NCBI GenBank assembly: GCA_024693845.1
Contig: JAILKJ010000045.1
Coordinates: 1 to 64,000, forward strand
Direction of reading: 5' to 3'
Length of the DNA stretch: 64,000 nt
Source of the DNA: Lachnospiraceae bacterium
GTDB taxonomy: Bacteria; Bacillota; Clostridia; Lachnospirales; Lachnospiraceae
The notes under the pieces: generated by a model
Seen by the model: only the letters and a program-made list of their open reading frames with translations
What the model was told of the DNA's origin: nothing
Databases searched by the model: none
In this document: one piece after another, positions 16,349 through 25,659 of the stretch
How positions within the stretch are numbered: position 1 is the first letter of the stretch
How the letters are laid out: each line of letters starts with the position of its first letter
Made by a program: the position numbers and the translations under genes

Positions 16349-17941
16349 ATGAAACAAAAACCTGTAGTATTGATGGTACTTGACGGCTACGGCCTTTCCG
16401 ACAACAAGGAGGCAAATGCCATTGCCATGGCAAAGACTCCCGTGATGGACAAGCTCATGGCGGAATGTCCTTTTCAGAAGGGCTTTGCATCCGGCCTGGC
16501 AGTAGGTCTTCCCGACGGACAGATGGGTAACTCCGAGGTGGGTCATATGAACATCGGTTCCGGCCGCATCATTTATCAGGATCTGACCCTCATCACCAAA
16601 TACATCGAGGACGGCGTGTTCTTTAAGAACGAAGAGCTGCTTCGTGCCATCAACAACTGTAAGGAAAAGAAGTCCGATCTGCATATCTGGGGTCTTCTCT
16701 CGGATGGTGGCGTTCACAGCCATAACACCCACCTGTATGCGATCCTTGAGATGTGCAAAAAGGAAGGCTTTGAGGATGTATATGTACATCCCTTCTTTGA
16801 CGGACGTGATACACCTCCCGCTTCCGGTAAGGGATATCTTCAGGAGCTGGTAGACGAAATGGCTAAGATCGGCGTGGGCAAGGTTGCTTCCCTGTCCGGC
16901 CGCTACTATGCTATGGACCGTGATAATAACTGGGATCGTATCCAGATGGCTTATGACAGCCTGGTTCTGGGTGAGGGCGTTAAGGCAACGGATCCCGTGG
17001 AGGCAATGCAGGTTTCCTATGATAATGATGTAACGGATGAGTTCGTACTTCCCACCGTTATCACCGACGAGGCAGGAAAGCCCCTCTCCCTTGTTAAGGA
17101 AGGCGATTCCGTCATCTTCTTTAACTTCCGCCCCGACAGGGCAAGAGAGATCACCAAGGCCTTCTGCTTTACCGATGAGGACATTGCAGCCCAGGCCGGT
17201 GATGCATCGGATTCCAAGTGCATCAAGTTCTTAAAGAGAGCAAACGGATACATGCCTCTTTGCTATGTTTGCTTCAAGGATTACGATGAGACGATCCCCA
17301 ACAAGTATGTGGCCTTTAGGAAGGAAGAGATCGTCAATACCCTGGGTGAGTATCTGGCAGCAAACGGCTTAAAGCAGCTTCGTATCGCTGAGACCGAGAA
17401 ATACGCTCATGTAACATTTTTCTTCAACGGCGGTATCGAGGAGCCCAATAAGGGTGAGGACAGGATCCTGGTAAATTCCCCTGCGGTTGCCACCTATGAT
17501 CTGCAGCCTGAGATGAGCGCTCCCGAAGTAAGCGAGAAGCTGGATGCCAAGATCACCTCCGGTGAATATGATGTGATCATCATCAACTTCGCAAATCCCG
17601 ACATGGTGGGTCATACCGGTGTGCTGGAAGCAGCCATCGCAGCCGTAGAGAGGATCGATGAGTGCGTGGGTGCAGCTGTTGAAGCCGTTAAGAAGATGGA
17701 CGGCGTTCTGTTCATCTGTGCAGACCACGGTAACTGCGAGCAGATGGTCAACTATGAGACCGGCGCACCCCATACCGCTCACACCACCAATCCCGTTCCC
17801 TTCATCCTTTACAACTATGATGAAGCTTACACCCTTCGTGAGGGCGGAAGACTGTGCGACATCGCACCTACGCTTCTTGAGGTTATGGGTATGCCCCAGC
17901 CGGCAGAGATGACCGGGCAGTCACTTTTGATCAAAAAGTAA
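16349..17941 (+). CDS. gpmI: 2,3-bisphosphoglycerate-independent phosphoglycerate mutase
   Basis: 530-aa glycolytic enzyme converting 3- to 2-phosphoglycerate through a phosphoserine intermediate with two Mn2+ ions. Motifs: MVLDGYGLSDN with the first metal Asp, catalytic S62 in GQMGNSEVGHMNIG, HPFFDGRDTPP, NFRPDRAREI, INFANPDMVGHTG, DHGNCEQM and HTTNPVPF. AAGGAG lies upstream of ATG 16349. Length is normal for the family. The coding sequence shows strong codon bias, as expected for a highly expressed gene. Confidence 0.97.
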   Translation: MKQKPVVLMVLDGYGLSDNKEANAIAMAKTPVMDKLMAECPFQKGFASGLAVGLPDGQMGNSEVGHMNIGSGRIIYQDLTLITKYIEDGVFFKNEELLRAINNCKEKKSDLHIWGLLSDGGVHSHNTHLYAILEMCKKEGFEDVYVHPFFDGRDTPPASGKGYLQELVDEMAKIGVGKVASLSGRYYAMDRDNNWDRIQMAYDSLVLGEGVKATDPVEAMQVSYDNDVTDEFVLPTVITDEAGKPLSLVKEGDSVIFFNFRPDRAREITKAFCFTDEDIAAQAGDASDSKCIKFLKRANGYMPLCYVCFKDYDETIPNKYVAFRKEEIVNTLGEYLAANGLKQLRIAETEKYAHVTFFFNGGIEEPNKGEDRILVNSPAVATYDLQPEMSAPEVSEKLDAKITSGEYDVIIINFANPDMVGHTGVLEAAIAAVERIDECVGAAVEAVKKMDGVLFICADHGNCEQMVNYETGAPHTAHTTNPVPFILYNYDEAYTLREGGRLCDIAPTLLEVMGMPQPAEMTGQSLLIKK

Positions 17942-17954
17942 GAAAGAGGAAGAC

Positions 17955-18695
17955 ATGGCAGAGAAACTTGTCGAGATAGAAAATATCAGTGCCGGCATTG
18001 AGGAAGGACAGATTCTTGACGGGGTCAGCCTTCAGATCGGCCCCGGTCAGACCCATGTGCTGATGGGGCCCAACGGAGCCGGCAAGTCTACGCTGGGAAA
18101 TGTGCTGATGGGAAATCCCGTATACCGCGTAAGCGGTGGCAGGATCCTGTTTGACGGTCAGGATATTACGGAGCTTGGCGCGGATAAAAGAGCACAGCTG
18201 GGAATGTTCATGTCCTTCCAGAATCCTCTGGAGGTACCGGGGCTTTCCCTGGAGGAGTTTATCCGTAATGCCATCCGTCAGAAAACCGGCAAACCCATCA
18301 AGATCTTTCAGTTTAAAAAGCAGCTTGCCGAGGCTATGGAACTGCTGGGCATGGATGAGAGCTATGCGGGAAGAGATCTGAACGTGGGCTTTTCCGGCGG
18401 CGAGAAGAAAAAGGCCGAGATCCTGCAGCTGCTGATGCTGCGTCCGAAATTCGCCATCCTGGACGAGACCGATTCGGGCCTGGATGTGGATGCCGTAAGA
18501 ACGGTTTCCAAAGGGATCGAGGAATATCAGAAAAGAGAGGAAGGATCACTTCTTATCATTACGCACTCTACGAGGATCCTGGAGTCGTTGCATGTGGATC
18601 ATGCCCACATCATCGTCAAAGGCAGACTTGTGGCAAGCGGCGGAGAAGAACTGGTCGCAAAGGTTAACGAGGAAGGTTTTGAAGCCTTCAGCTGA
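17955..18695 (+). CDS. sufC: Fe-S cluster assembly ATPase SufC
   Basis: 246-aa ABC-type ATPase of the SUF scaffold complex SufBC2D. Walker A is GPNGAGKST, the SufC-type signature is FSGGEKKKAEILQLL, Walker B is FAILDETDSGLD and the H-loop is IITHSTRI. It powers conformational change for Fe-S assembly on SufB. It is the first gene of a tight sufC-B-D-S-U operon. Confidence 0.97.
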   Translation: MAEKLVEIENISAGIEEGQILDGVSLQIGPGQTHVLMGPNGAGKSTLGNVLMGNPVYRVSGGRILFDGQDITELGADKRAQLGMFMSFQNPLEVPGLSLEEFIRNAIRQKTGKPIKIFQFKKQLAEAMELLGMDESYAGRDLNVGFSGGEKKKAEILQLLMLRPKFAILDETDSGLDVDAVRTVSKGIEEYQKREEGSLLIITHSTRILESLHVDHAHIIVKGRLVASGGEELVAKVNEEGFEAFS

Positions 18696-18715
18696 AGCGG
18701 CCCTCAGGTGATTTC

Positions 18716-20149
18716 ATGAACCAGGAAGAAACAAAACAGATCAATCAGGACCGGATCCTTTCGGAAGGCATCGAAAGAGAGCTTTACGATTTCAGGGATG
18801 AGGAGACGGATGCGCAGTTCTACCGGATGAAGGAAGGGCTGACGGAGGAGATCGTAAGAGAGATCTCCGAGATGAAGCATGATCCGGAATGGATGCTTGA
18901 ATTCCGCCTTAAGTCACTGGCTCTTTACGATCAGATAAAAATGCCCGACTGGGGTCCTTCCATTGACGGTCTGAACATGGACAATATAGCGGCCTATGTA
19001 AGGTCCCGTTCCGATATGAAGGGAAGCTGGGACGAGGTGCCGGAGGATATCAAGAACGCTTTTGAAAAGCTGGGCATTCCCCAGGCGGAGAGAGAATCTC
19101 TGGCGGGTGTGGGAGCCCAGTATGATTCGGAGCTGGTATACCACAGCGTTCGTGAGGACGTGGCAAAGCAGGGTGTAGTCTACACGGATATGGAGAGTGC
19201 GCTCACCGGGGAATACGAGCAGATGGTCAAAGATCATTTCATGAAGCTCGTACCGCCTACCGATCACAAGTTTGCGGCACTTCACGGTGCAGTCTGGTCG
19301 GGAGGCTCCTTTGTATACGTACCAAAGGGAGTGAAGGTGGAGATCCCGCTGCAGTCGTATTTCCGCCTGAACGCCAAGGGAGCAGGACAGTTTGAACATA
19401 CCCTGATCATCGTGGATGAGGGAGCGGACCTGCACTTCATCGAAGGCTGCTCTGCACCGAAGTACAATATCGCCAATCTCCATGCAGGCTGTGTGGAACT
19501 TTATGTAAGGAAAAATGCAAGGCTCAGATATTCCACCATCGAAAACTGGTCCAGGAATATGTACAACCTGAATACGAAACGCGCCATCGTGGAAGAAGGC
19601 GGCGTGATCGAGTGGGTTTCGGGATCCTTCGGTTCCCATGAGTCCTATCTGTATCCTACATCCGTTCTCAAAGGCGAAGGAAGCCATGCTGAGTTCACCG
19701 GCGTGACTTTTGCAGGAGCGGGACAGAACCTGGATACCGGTGCAAAAATGATCCATATCGGGAAGAATACCTCTTCCTTTATCGATACCAAGTCCATCTC
19801 CAAGGGAGGCGGTATCAGTACCTATCGAAGCTCTGTGGAGATCCGGAAGAGTGCAGAAGGATCCAAGGCATCCGTAAACTGCGGTTCGCTGATGCTGGAT
19901 TCCATATCCCGTTCGGATACCATTCCCGCCGTGGATGTACGAACCGATAAGGCGGATGTGGGACATGAGGCCAAGATCGGCAGGATCAGTGATGATGCGG
20001 TGTTCTACCTTATGAGCCGCGGCATTCCGGAATCGGAGGCAAGAGCCATGATCGTCAGCGGCTTTGCATCTCCGGTGAGCAAGGAACTGCCGCTGGAATA
20101 TGCCGCTGAAATGAACAATCTGATCAAAATGGAAATGGAAGGGGGTTGA
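18716..20149 (+). CDS. sufB: Fe-S cluster scaffold protein SufB
   Basis: 477-aa SUF scaffold protein. SufB signatures: MPDWGPSIDGLNMDNIAAYVR, GGSFVYVPKGVKVEIPLQSYFR, IVDEGADLHFIEGCSAP and the C-terminal GHEAKIGRISDDAVFYLMSRG. It forms the core with SufC and SufD, on which clusters are built. It is 4 bp from sufD. Complete and typical. Confidence 0.97.
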   Translation: MNQEETKQINQDRILSEGIERELYDFRDEETDAQFYRMKEGLTEEIVREISEMKHDPEWMLEFRLKSLALYDQIKMPDWGPSIDGLNMDNIAAYVRSRSDMKGSWDEVPEDIKNAFEKLGIPQAERESLAGVGAQYDSELVYHSVREDVAKQGVVYTDMESALTGEYEQMVKDHFMKLVPPTDHKFAALHGAVWSGGSFVYVPKGVKVEIPLQSYFRLNAKGAGQFEHTLIIVDEGADLHFIEGCSAPKYNIANLHAGCVELYVRKNARLRYSTIENWSRNMYNLNTKRAIVEEGGVIEWVSGSFGSHESYLYPTSVLKGEGSHAEFTGVTFAGAGQNLDTGAKMIHIGKNTSSFIDTKSISKGGGISTYRSSVEIRKSAEGSKASVNCGSLMLDSISRSDTIPAVDVRTDKADVGHEAKIGRISDDAVFYLMSRGIPESEARAMIVSGFASPVSKELPLEYAAEMNNLIKMEMEGG

Positions 20150-20153
20150 TGGT

Positions 20154-21407
20154 ATGAAGATCGCAGTCAATCATCTTCCGGTTCTGACCTGGAACCAGAA
20201 TAAACTGAACAACGCAGAGATGGAAGTGAGCGATGGCTTACTTTCCTCCGGGATCGCAAAAGCATCGGCGGTCCATCCTCTTAAATATAACCTTCCCGAA
20301 GGCATCAGCAGACAGGACGGTGTCAGTGCAGAGAAGCTGCAGGAGATCTTTGAGCAGCTGGGCATCAGGAATCCGAAGGAAGCGGTGGTAGCGGGTAAGT
20401 TCCCCATGTATAACCGTCAGAGATTCGGTACCGGAATGGGAAAAGGGATCGATGATCTGCTAAAGGACTACCCTGCGCAGATCTTCACCGTGGAAAGCGG
20501 ATGCAGGTCTGACCGGACCGTCAAGCTGCATTATTCCCTGGCAGCGGGAAAAGAGGCCCTTGGAAGGATCTTCATTCACGCCAAAGCGGGATCGGAGAGT
20601 ACCTTCCTGCTTTACTATTCCGCCCTCCCCGAGGAGTGCGAATATCTGGATGAGTGCGGCAAATGCGAGATCCAGCAGGAGCTGCGGGAGCAGAAACTGA
20701 GCAAAAGTGAGGAAGGCAGCGCCACCGATGGCAGAGGCTTTGTGGGAGCCCAGACCTATCTGTATCTGGAGAAGGGCGCGAAGGTGCATTTCAGTGCCGT
20801 GCAGATGTTGCAGGAGGAGGCCGTGTTTTTCCATGATATAGGGACATTCCTGGCAGAGGAAAGCGAGCTTACCATGGCGAAGCTGGACCTGGGTGCGGGA
20901 ACGGTTTATGAAGGACTGAATACACTGCAGGCGGGAGACGAGAGCCGGTTTGACATGGACTTCGGTTTTCTGGGACTTCCCGGTAGCTTCATGGATATCA
21001 ACTACAACGATGTATTCCTCGGTAAGAAGGCTGAGGGCAGGATGTACTTTAAGGAAGCACTGATGAAAGGTGCTGAAAAAAGCTTCCGCGGCACAGTGGA
21101 TTTCAGACAGTATTCCACCGGTTCGAAGGGAGATGAGCAGGAGGATATCATCCTGCTGGGTGAGGATATCATCAATAAGACCATTCCGCTGATCCTCTGT
21201 GAAGAGGAGGATGTGGACGGACGACATGCCGCCACCATCGGTTCACTGGCTGAGGATATGCTGTTTTATATGCAAAGCCGCGGCATCAGCAAAAAGAAGG
21301 CCGAGGAAATGGTGGTAAGGGCTACATTGCAGCACATCAGCGGCATGATCCCTTCGGAATCCGTGAAAAAGGCGGTCAAGAATTATATCTGCCGGATCTT
21401 CGAATAA
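20154..21407 (+). CDS. sufD: Fe-S cluster assembly protein SufD
   Basis: 417-aa SufB/SufD-family beta-helix protein. The family C-terminus is present (DGRHAATIGSLAEDMLFYMQSRGISKKKAEEMVV, given here only as its conserved part). The N-terminus is divergent, as usual for SufD. A short insert near residue 165 contains two cysteines (LDECGKCEIQQEL) not expected in all SufD proteins. It pairs with SufB, and the operon position supports the call. Confidence 0.9.
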   Translation: MKIAVNHLPVLTWNQNKLNNAEMEVSDGLLSSGIAKASAVHPLKYNLPEGISRQDGVSAEKLQEIFEQLGIRNPKEAVVAGKFPMYNRQRFGTGMGKGIDDLLKDYPAQIFTVESGCRSDRTVKLHYSLAAGKEALGRIFIHAKAGSESTFLLYYSALPEECEYLDECGKCEIQQELREQKLSKSEEGSATDGRGFVGAQTYLYLEKGAKVHFSAVQMLQEEAVFFHDIGTFLAEESELTMAKLDLGAGTVYEGLNTLQAGDESRFDMDFGFLGLPGSFMDINYNDVFLGKKAEGRMYFKEALMKGAEKSFRGTVDFRQYSTGSKGDEQEDIILLGEDIINKTIPLILCEEEDVDGRHAATIGSLAEDMLFYMQSRGISKKKAEEMVVRATLQHISGMIPSESVKKAVKNYICRIFE

Positions 21408-21430
21408 GACGGGCAGGTCGGGGAGATAAT

Positions 21431-22645
21431 ATGGATATCAGTCAGATACGCCGGGATTTTCCCATCCTGGCAGATGAGAGCTACATATATTTTGATAATG
21501 CGGCGACGAGCCAGCGTCCGAGACAGGTGACGGAAGCGGTTGAGCGGTTCTATCAGACCACCAATGCCAATCCCCTCCGGGGTCTGTATGAGTGGAGTAT
21601 CGGTGCAACCGATGCCTATGAGGGGGCGCGGGAAAAAGTGGCAGCTTTTTTGCATGCCAAGGATCCCTCGGAGATCATTTTTGTACGAAATGCCACCGAG
21701 GCGATCAATCTCGTGGCCTACAGCTGGGCACTTGGGAATATCAAAGAGGGAGAAGAGATCGTTCTCAGCGTGACGGAGCATCATTCCAATATCCTTCCCT
21801 GGCAGATGGTGGCTCAGCAAAAGGGTGCAAAGCTGGTGTATCTGGAGCCGGATGAGGAGGGACAGATCCCGGAGTCGGAGTTTGCCAAGATCACCGAAAA
21901 GACCGCTCTGGTTGCCATCGGTATGGTCTCTAATGTTCTGGGTACGGAGAATCCGGTGAAAAGACTGGCGGCCCTGGCACATGAAAAGGGCGCACTTCTT
22001 TTGACGGATGCTGCTCAGGCAGCACCCCATCAGGAGATCGATGTGACGCAGCTGGATGTGGATTTTCTGGCACTCTCCGGACATAAGATGCTGGCCCCCT
22101 TCGGGATCGGAGTTTTATACGGCAAAAAAAGTATTCTGGAAAACATGTCTCCCTTCCTGCGGGGCGGTGAGATGATCGAATACGTAACCAGGCAGGATGC
22201 CACCTATGCAGAGCTGCCCCATAAATTTGAGGCAGGTACGGTGAATGCGGCAGGTGCAGTGGGATTGGCGGCTGCCATTGACTATCTTACGGATATCGGT
22301 TTTGACGAGATCCGCAGGCAGGAGCTTGCACTGACGCAGGCACTGGTTTCGGGCATGAAGGAGACGGGGCATATCAGGGTATACGGATCCCCGGATCCCG
22401 CAAAGCATCACGGGATCGTGACCTTCAATATCGAAGGCTGTCATCCCCATGATGTCTCATCCATTCTGGATGCCGAGAAGATCTGTATCCGGGCCGGACA
22501 TCATTGCGCACAGCCCCTGATGCAGTTTTTGAAGGTGGGATCCACGGCAAGGGCCAGCGTGTATTTTTACAACACGATGGAAGAGACGGAGCGGTTCATC
22601 GCCGCCCTTCCCAAGGTCCGCAGCACACTGGGCTACATGGATTGA
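21431..22645 (+). CDS. sufS: Cysteine desulfurase SufS
   Basis: 404-aa PLP enzyme, group II cysteine desulfurase. The PLP lysine is K219 in LSGHKMLAPFGIGVLYG and the catalytic cysteine is C359 in RAGHHCAQPLM. TEHHSNILPWQ and YFDNAATSQRP are typical of SufS. It supplies sulfur to SufU, encoded 58 bp downstream, for the SufBCD scaffold. Confidence 0.97.
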   Translation: MDISQIRRDFPILADESYIYFDNAATSQRPRQVTEAVERFYQTTNANPLRGLYEWSIGATDAYEGAREKVAAFLHAKDPSEIIFVRNATEAINLVAYSWALGNIKEGEEIVLSVTEHHSNILPWQMVAQQKGAKLVYLEPDEEGQIPESEFAKITEKTALVAIGMVSNVLGTENPVKRLAALAHEKGALLLTDAAQAAPHQEIDVTQLDVDFLALSGHKMLAPFGIGVLYGKKSILENMSPFLRGGEMIEYVTRQDATYAELPHKFEAGTVNAAGAVGLAAAIDYLTDIGFDEIRRQELALTQALVSGMKETGHIRVYGSPDPAKHHGIVTFNIEGCHPHDVSSILDAEKICIRAGHHCAQPLMQFLKVGSTARASVYFYNTMEETERFIAALPKVRSTLGYMD

Positions 22646-22703
22646 GAAGAATAGTTAGCGCTCGCTTACAATTCGGCGGCGCGATACAGGAGTATTGAGC
22701 AGT

Positions 22704-23138
22704 ATGGATTTAAAACAGGTATACAGAGAGATCGTAAATGAGCATAACCTGCATCCGGGACACAAGGAGCCGTTGATGCGGCCCGCGGTGGAGAGAAGGG
22801 GGTATAATCCCACCTGCGGCGACGACATCACGCTTCAGCTTTCCTATGATGATGCGGGACGGATCCGGGAGGTGGCTTTTACAGGTGAGGGCTGTGCCGT
22901 ATCCCAGGCATCCACCGATATCATGCTGGACATGATCGAAGGAAAGAGTAAGGAGGAGGCACTGGGCATCGTTGAGTCCTTCATGCAGATGATCCGAGGT
23001 ACGGCGGATGAAGAGCAGATCGAGGCCCTGGATGAGGCAGCGGCTCTGCAGGATATCGCACACATGCCGGCGCGGGTGAAGTGTGCAACACTTTCCTGGT
23101 ATACACTGGAAAAGATCCTTTCGGGGGAAGAGGGATAA
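22704..23138 (+). CDS. sufU: SufU zinc-dependent sulfur-transfer protein
   Basis: 144-aa IscU-like protein of the SufU type that accepts persulfide from SufS through a zinc site. The ligands C38 and D40 (PTCGDD), C64 (GEGCAVSQAS) and C127 (RVKCATLSW) are all present. ATG 22704 has AGGAG 11 bp upstream; a TTG three codons earlier is too close to that site. It closes the sufCBDSU operon. Confidence 0.95.
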   Translation: MDLKQVYREIVNEHNLHPGHKEPLMRPAVERRGYNPTCGDDITLQLSYDDAGRIREVAFTGEGCAVSQASTDIMLDMIEGKSKEEALGIVESFMQMIRGTADEEQIEALDEAAALQDIAHMPARVKCATLSWYTLEKILSGEEG

Positions 23139-23190
23139 AAGAGGAAAAACGGGGTAAAACAACTATGTAAGAGGGTATGGGAGGTTACTT

Positions 23191-25638
23191 ATGAGACAAA
23201 AGCTGTTTATGAACAGAGGATGGCGTTTTTCGCAGACCTTCAAAGAGGAGATGATCGTGGGAGATCTTTCGGGCGGTGAGTTTGCCGAAGTTTCCCTGCC
23301 TCATACGGTTGCGGAAACGCCTTTTCATTATTTTGACGAACATGAGTATCAGATGCTCAGTGCCTATGTAAAGGAATTTGAGCCCCAAAAGGAGTGGGAG
23401 GGCAAAACCGTGATGCTTACCTTTGACGGGGTTGCCCACGATGCCACCGTCTATCTGAACGGGGAGAAGATCACGGAGCACCACTGCGGTTATACGGCCT
23501 TTTCTGCGGACATCAGCGAGCGTTTGAAGTTCGGTGAGAAAAATACCCTCCTGGTCCGCGTTGACAGCAGGGAGGAACTGAACATCCCGCCCTTCGGCTT
23601 TGTGATCGACTATATGACCTATGGCGGCATCTATCGGGATGTCTATCTGACGGTGACTGATAAAGCCTATATCAAGGATATCTTTGTCATGACCAGACTG
23701 GCGGATCACTATGAACAGGAGGGGCCCAGATGCCGCGTTTCCAAAACTCTTTCCAGGGTGGAGATCGCCGGTGCCGGCGTGGACTTTCTGCTTAGGCAGT
23801 CCATCCGAAGGAAGGGAACGGAAGAGTTTACGGTGCTGGGGGAGGTGGCTACCGCTCCCATTGAGACGGGAGCCTGCGAGATCGCTTTTTCCACGGGAGA
23901 TGTAGCTCTCTGGGATCTGGATCATCCCGTACTGTACGAGATTAAGACGGAACTGGTGGACGGAAACGGAGAAGTGCGGGACGAGGTGATCACCCCCTTC
24001 GGCTTCCGCAAGGCCGTATTTAAGAAAAACGGATTCTATCTGAACGGAAACAGGGTGAAGATCCGCGGATTGAACCGCCATCAGAGCTATGCTTACGTGG
24101 GGTATGCCATGCCGGATTCCATGCAGGAATTTGATGTTCGTATCCTGAAAGAGGAGCTGGGGCTGAATGCGGTAAGGACCTCTCACTATCCCCAGTCCCA
24201 ATCCTTTATCGATGCCTGCGACGAGGCGGGACTTTTAGTATTTACCGAGTTTCCGGGCTGGCAGCATATCGGAGATGATGCCTGGAAGGAACAGGCGGTG
24301 GACAATGTCAAGGACATGATCACCCAGTATAGGAACCATCCTTCCATCATTCTCTGGGGCGTTCGGATCAACGAATCCGTGGATGACGATCCCTTCTATG
24401 AGAGGACCAACAAGGTGGCTCATATGCTGGATCCCACCAGACAGACCGGCGGTGTAAGGTGCTACAAAAAGGGAAGCTTTTTGGAGGATGTCTACACCTA
24501 CAATGACTTTTCTCATGAGGGAAAGAAGAAGGGTTGCGAGAAAAAGGGCGATGTTACCAGTGATGAGGAGAGGCCTTATCTGATCAGTGAGTACAACGGC
24601 CACATGTATCCCACCAAGGCCTTTGACTGGGAAGAGCACCGGATGGAGCATGCAAGGCGTCATGCCAATGTGCTTGACGAGGTGGCAGCCCATGACAACA
24701 TCTGCGGCAGCTTCGGCTGGTGTATGTTTGACTACAATACCCATAAGGACTTCGGCAGCGGGGACAGGATCTGCTATCACGGTGTAATGGATATGTTCCG
24801 CAATCCCAAGCTGGCGGCAGCGGTTTATGCATCCCAGCAGGATGAGCATCCCGTATTGGAGCTTTCCTCCTCCATGGATATCGGAGAGCATCCGGGCTGC
24901 AACAGAGGCGATGTATTCCTTTTTACCAACGCTGACACTGTCAGGATGTATAAAAACGATACCTTCATCAGGGAGTTTGCAGCTTCCGAGTCACCCTACC
25001 GGCACCTTGAGCACGGTCCCGTGAGGGTGGATGATTATATCGGAGATCTTCTTGAGGTAAAAGAGAACATGCCGCCCCAGCAGGCCAAAGCGGTCAAGGA
25101 GCTGCTCAACGAGGTGGCCAGGGTGGGACTTTACGGTATGTCCAAGACAATGTATCTGAAGGCAGGACGTTTGATGCTGCAGTACAAAATGAAGATGACG
25201 GATGCCGTGGAGCTGTATAACAAATACATAGGTGACTGGGGAGGGGAGTCGACGATCTACCGCTTCGAAGCCATAAAGGACGGCGAGGTGGTGGCATCTC
25301 TTACCAAAGCCCCCATGAAGTCCAAGAAGCTGACGGTGGACGTGAGCCATACGCAGCTTTGTGAGGAAAAGAGCTATGATGTGGCAGCAGTGAGGTTTAA
25401 GGTGACGGACGAAAACGGCAATCAGTTGCCCTTCGCTAACGATCCGGTCAGCCTGTCTGCATCAGGCGATATCGATCTGATCGGACCCAGCCTGGTGGCG
25501 CTCCAGGGCGGAATGTTCGGCTGCTATGTAAGAAGTAAGGGAAAAGAGGGAAAGGGTAAGCTTACGCTTACACTTCAAAACGGAGATAAAACTGAGATCG
25601 ACTTTACGGTTGGGGTCCGCAAGGTTGACGAGATCTGA
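23191..25638 (+). CDS. Glycoside hydrolase family 2 protein (beta-galactosidase-like)
   Basis: 815-aa enzyme with the GH2 layout: N-terminal sugar-binding jelly roll (LNGEKITEHHCGYTAF), an immunoglobulin-like domain, then a TIM barrel starting GFRKAVFKKNGFYLNGN. NAVRTSHYPQS is the GH2 signature. The likely acid/base is E395 (GVRINES) and the nucleophile E467 (ISEYNGHM). A further ~250 residues of beta-rich domains follow. There is no signal peptide, so it acts in the cytoplasm on imported sugar. GGGAGG precedes ATG 23191. The downstream transporter and alpha-galactosidase suggest mixed alpha/beta-galactoside use; beta-galactosidase versus beta-glucuronidase is not settled by sequence alone. 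Confidence 0.88.
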   Translation: MRQKLFMNRGWRFSQTFKEEMIVGDLSGGEFAEVSLPHTVAETPFHYFDEHEYQMLSAYVKEFEPQKEWEGKTVMLTFDGVAHDATVYLNGEKITEHHCGYTAFSADISERLKFGEKNTLLVRVDSREELNIPPFGFVIDYMTYGGIYRDVYLTVTDKAYIKDIFVMTRLADHYEQEGPRCRVSKTLSRVEIAGAGVDFLLRQSIRRKGTEEFTVLGEVATAPIETGACEIAFSTGDVALWDLDHPVLYEIKTELVDGNGEVRDEVITPFGFRKAVFKKNGFYLNGNRVKIRGLNRHQSYAYVGYAMPDSMQEFDVRILKEELGLNAVRTSHYPQSQSFIDACDEAGLLVFTEFPGWQHIGDDAWKEQAVDNVKDMITQYRNHPSIILWGVRINESVDDDPFYERTNKVAHMLDPTRQTGGVRCYKKGSFLEDVYTYNDFSHEGKKKGCEKKGDVTSDEERPYLISEYNGHMYPTKAFDWEEHRMEHARRHANVLDEVAAHDNICGSFGWCMFDYNTHKDFGSGDRICYHGVMDMFRNPKLAAAVYASQQDEHPVLELSSSMDIGEHPGCNRGDVFLFTNADTVRMYKNDTFIREFAASESPYRHLEHGPVRVDDYIGDLLEVKENMPPQQAKAVKELLNEVARVGLYGMSKTMYLKAGRLMLQYKMKMTDAVELYNKYIGDWGGESTIYRFEAIKDGEVVASLTKAPMKSKKLTVDVSHTQLCEEKSYDVAAVRFKVTDENGNQLPFANDPVSLSASGDIDLIGPSLVALQGGMFGCYVRSKGKEGKGKLTLTLQNGDKTEIDFTVGVRKVDEI

Positions 25639-25659
25639 GGGTAAGAAAGGGGTTACGAT

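Noticed and set aside
18914..20170. 418-codon minus-strand frame inside sufB
   Set aside because: Mirror of the strongly biased sufB sequence; no domain and no start signal.
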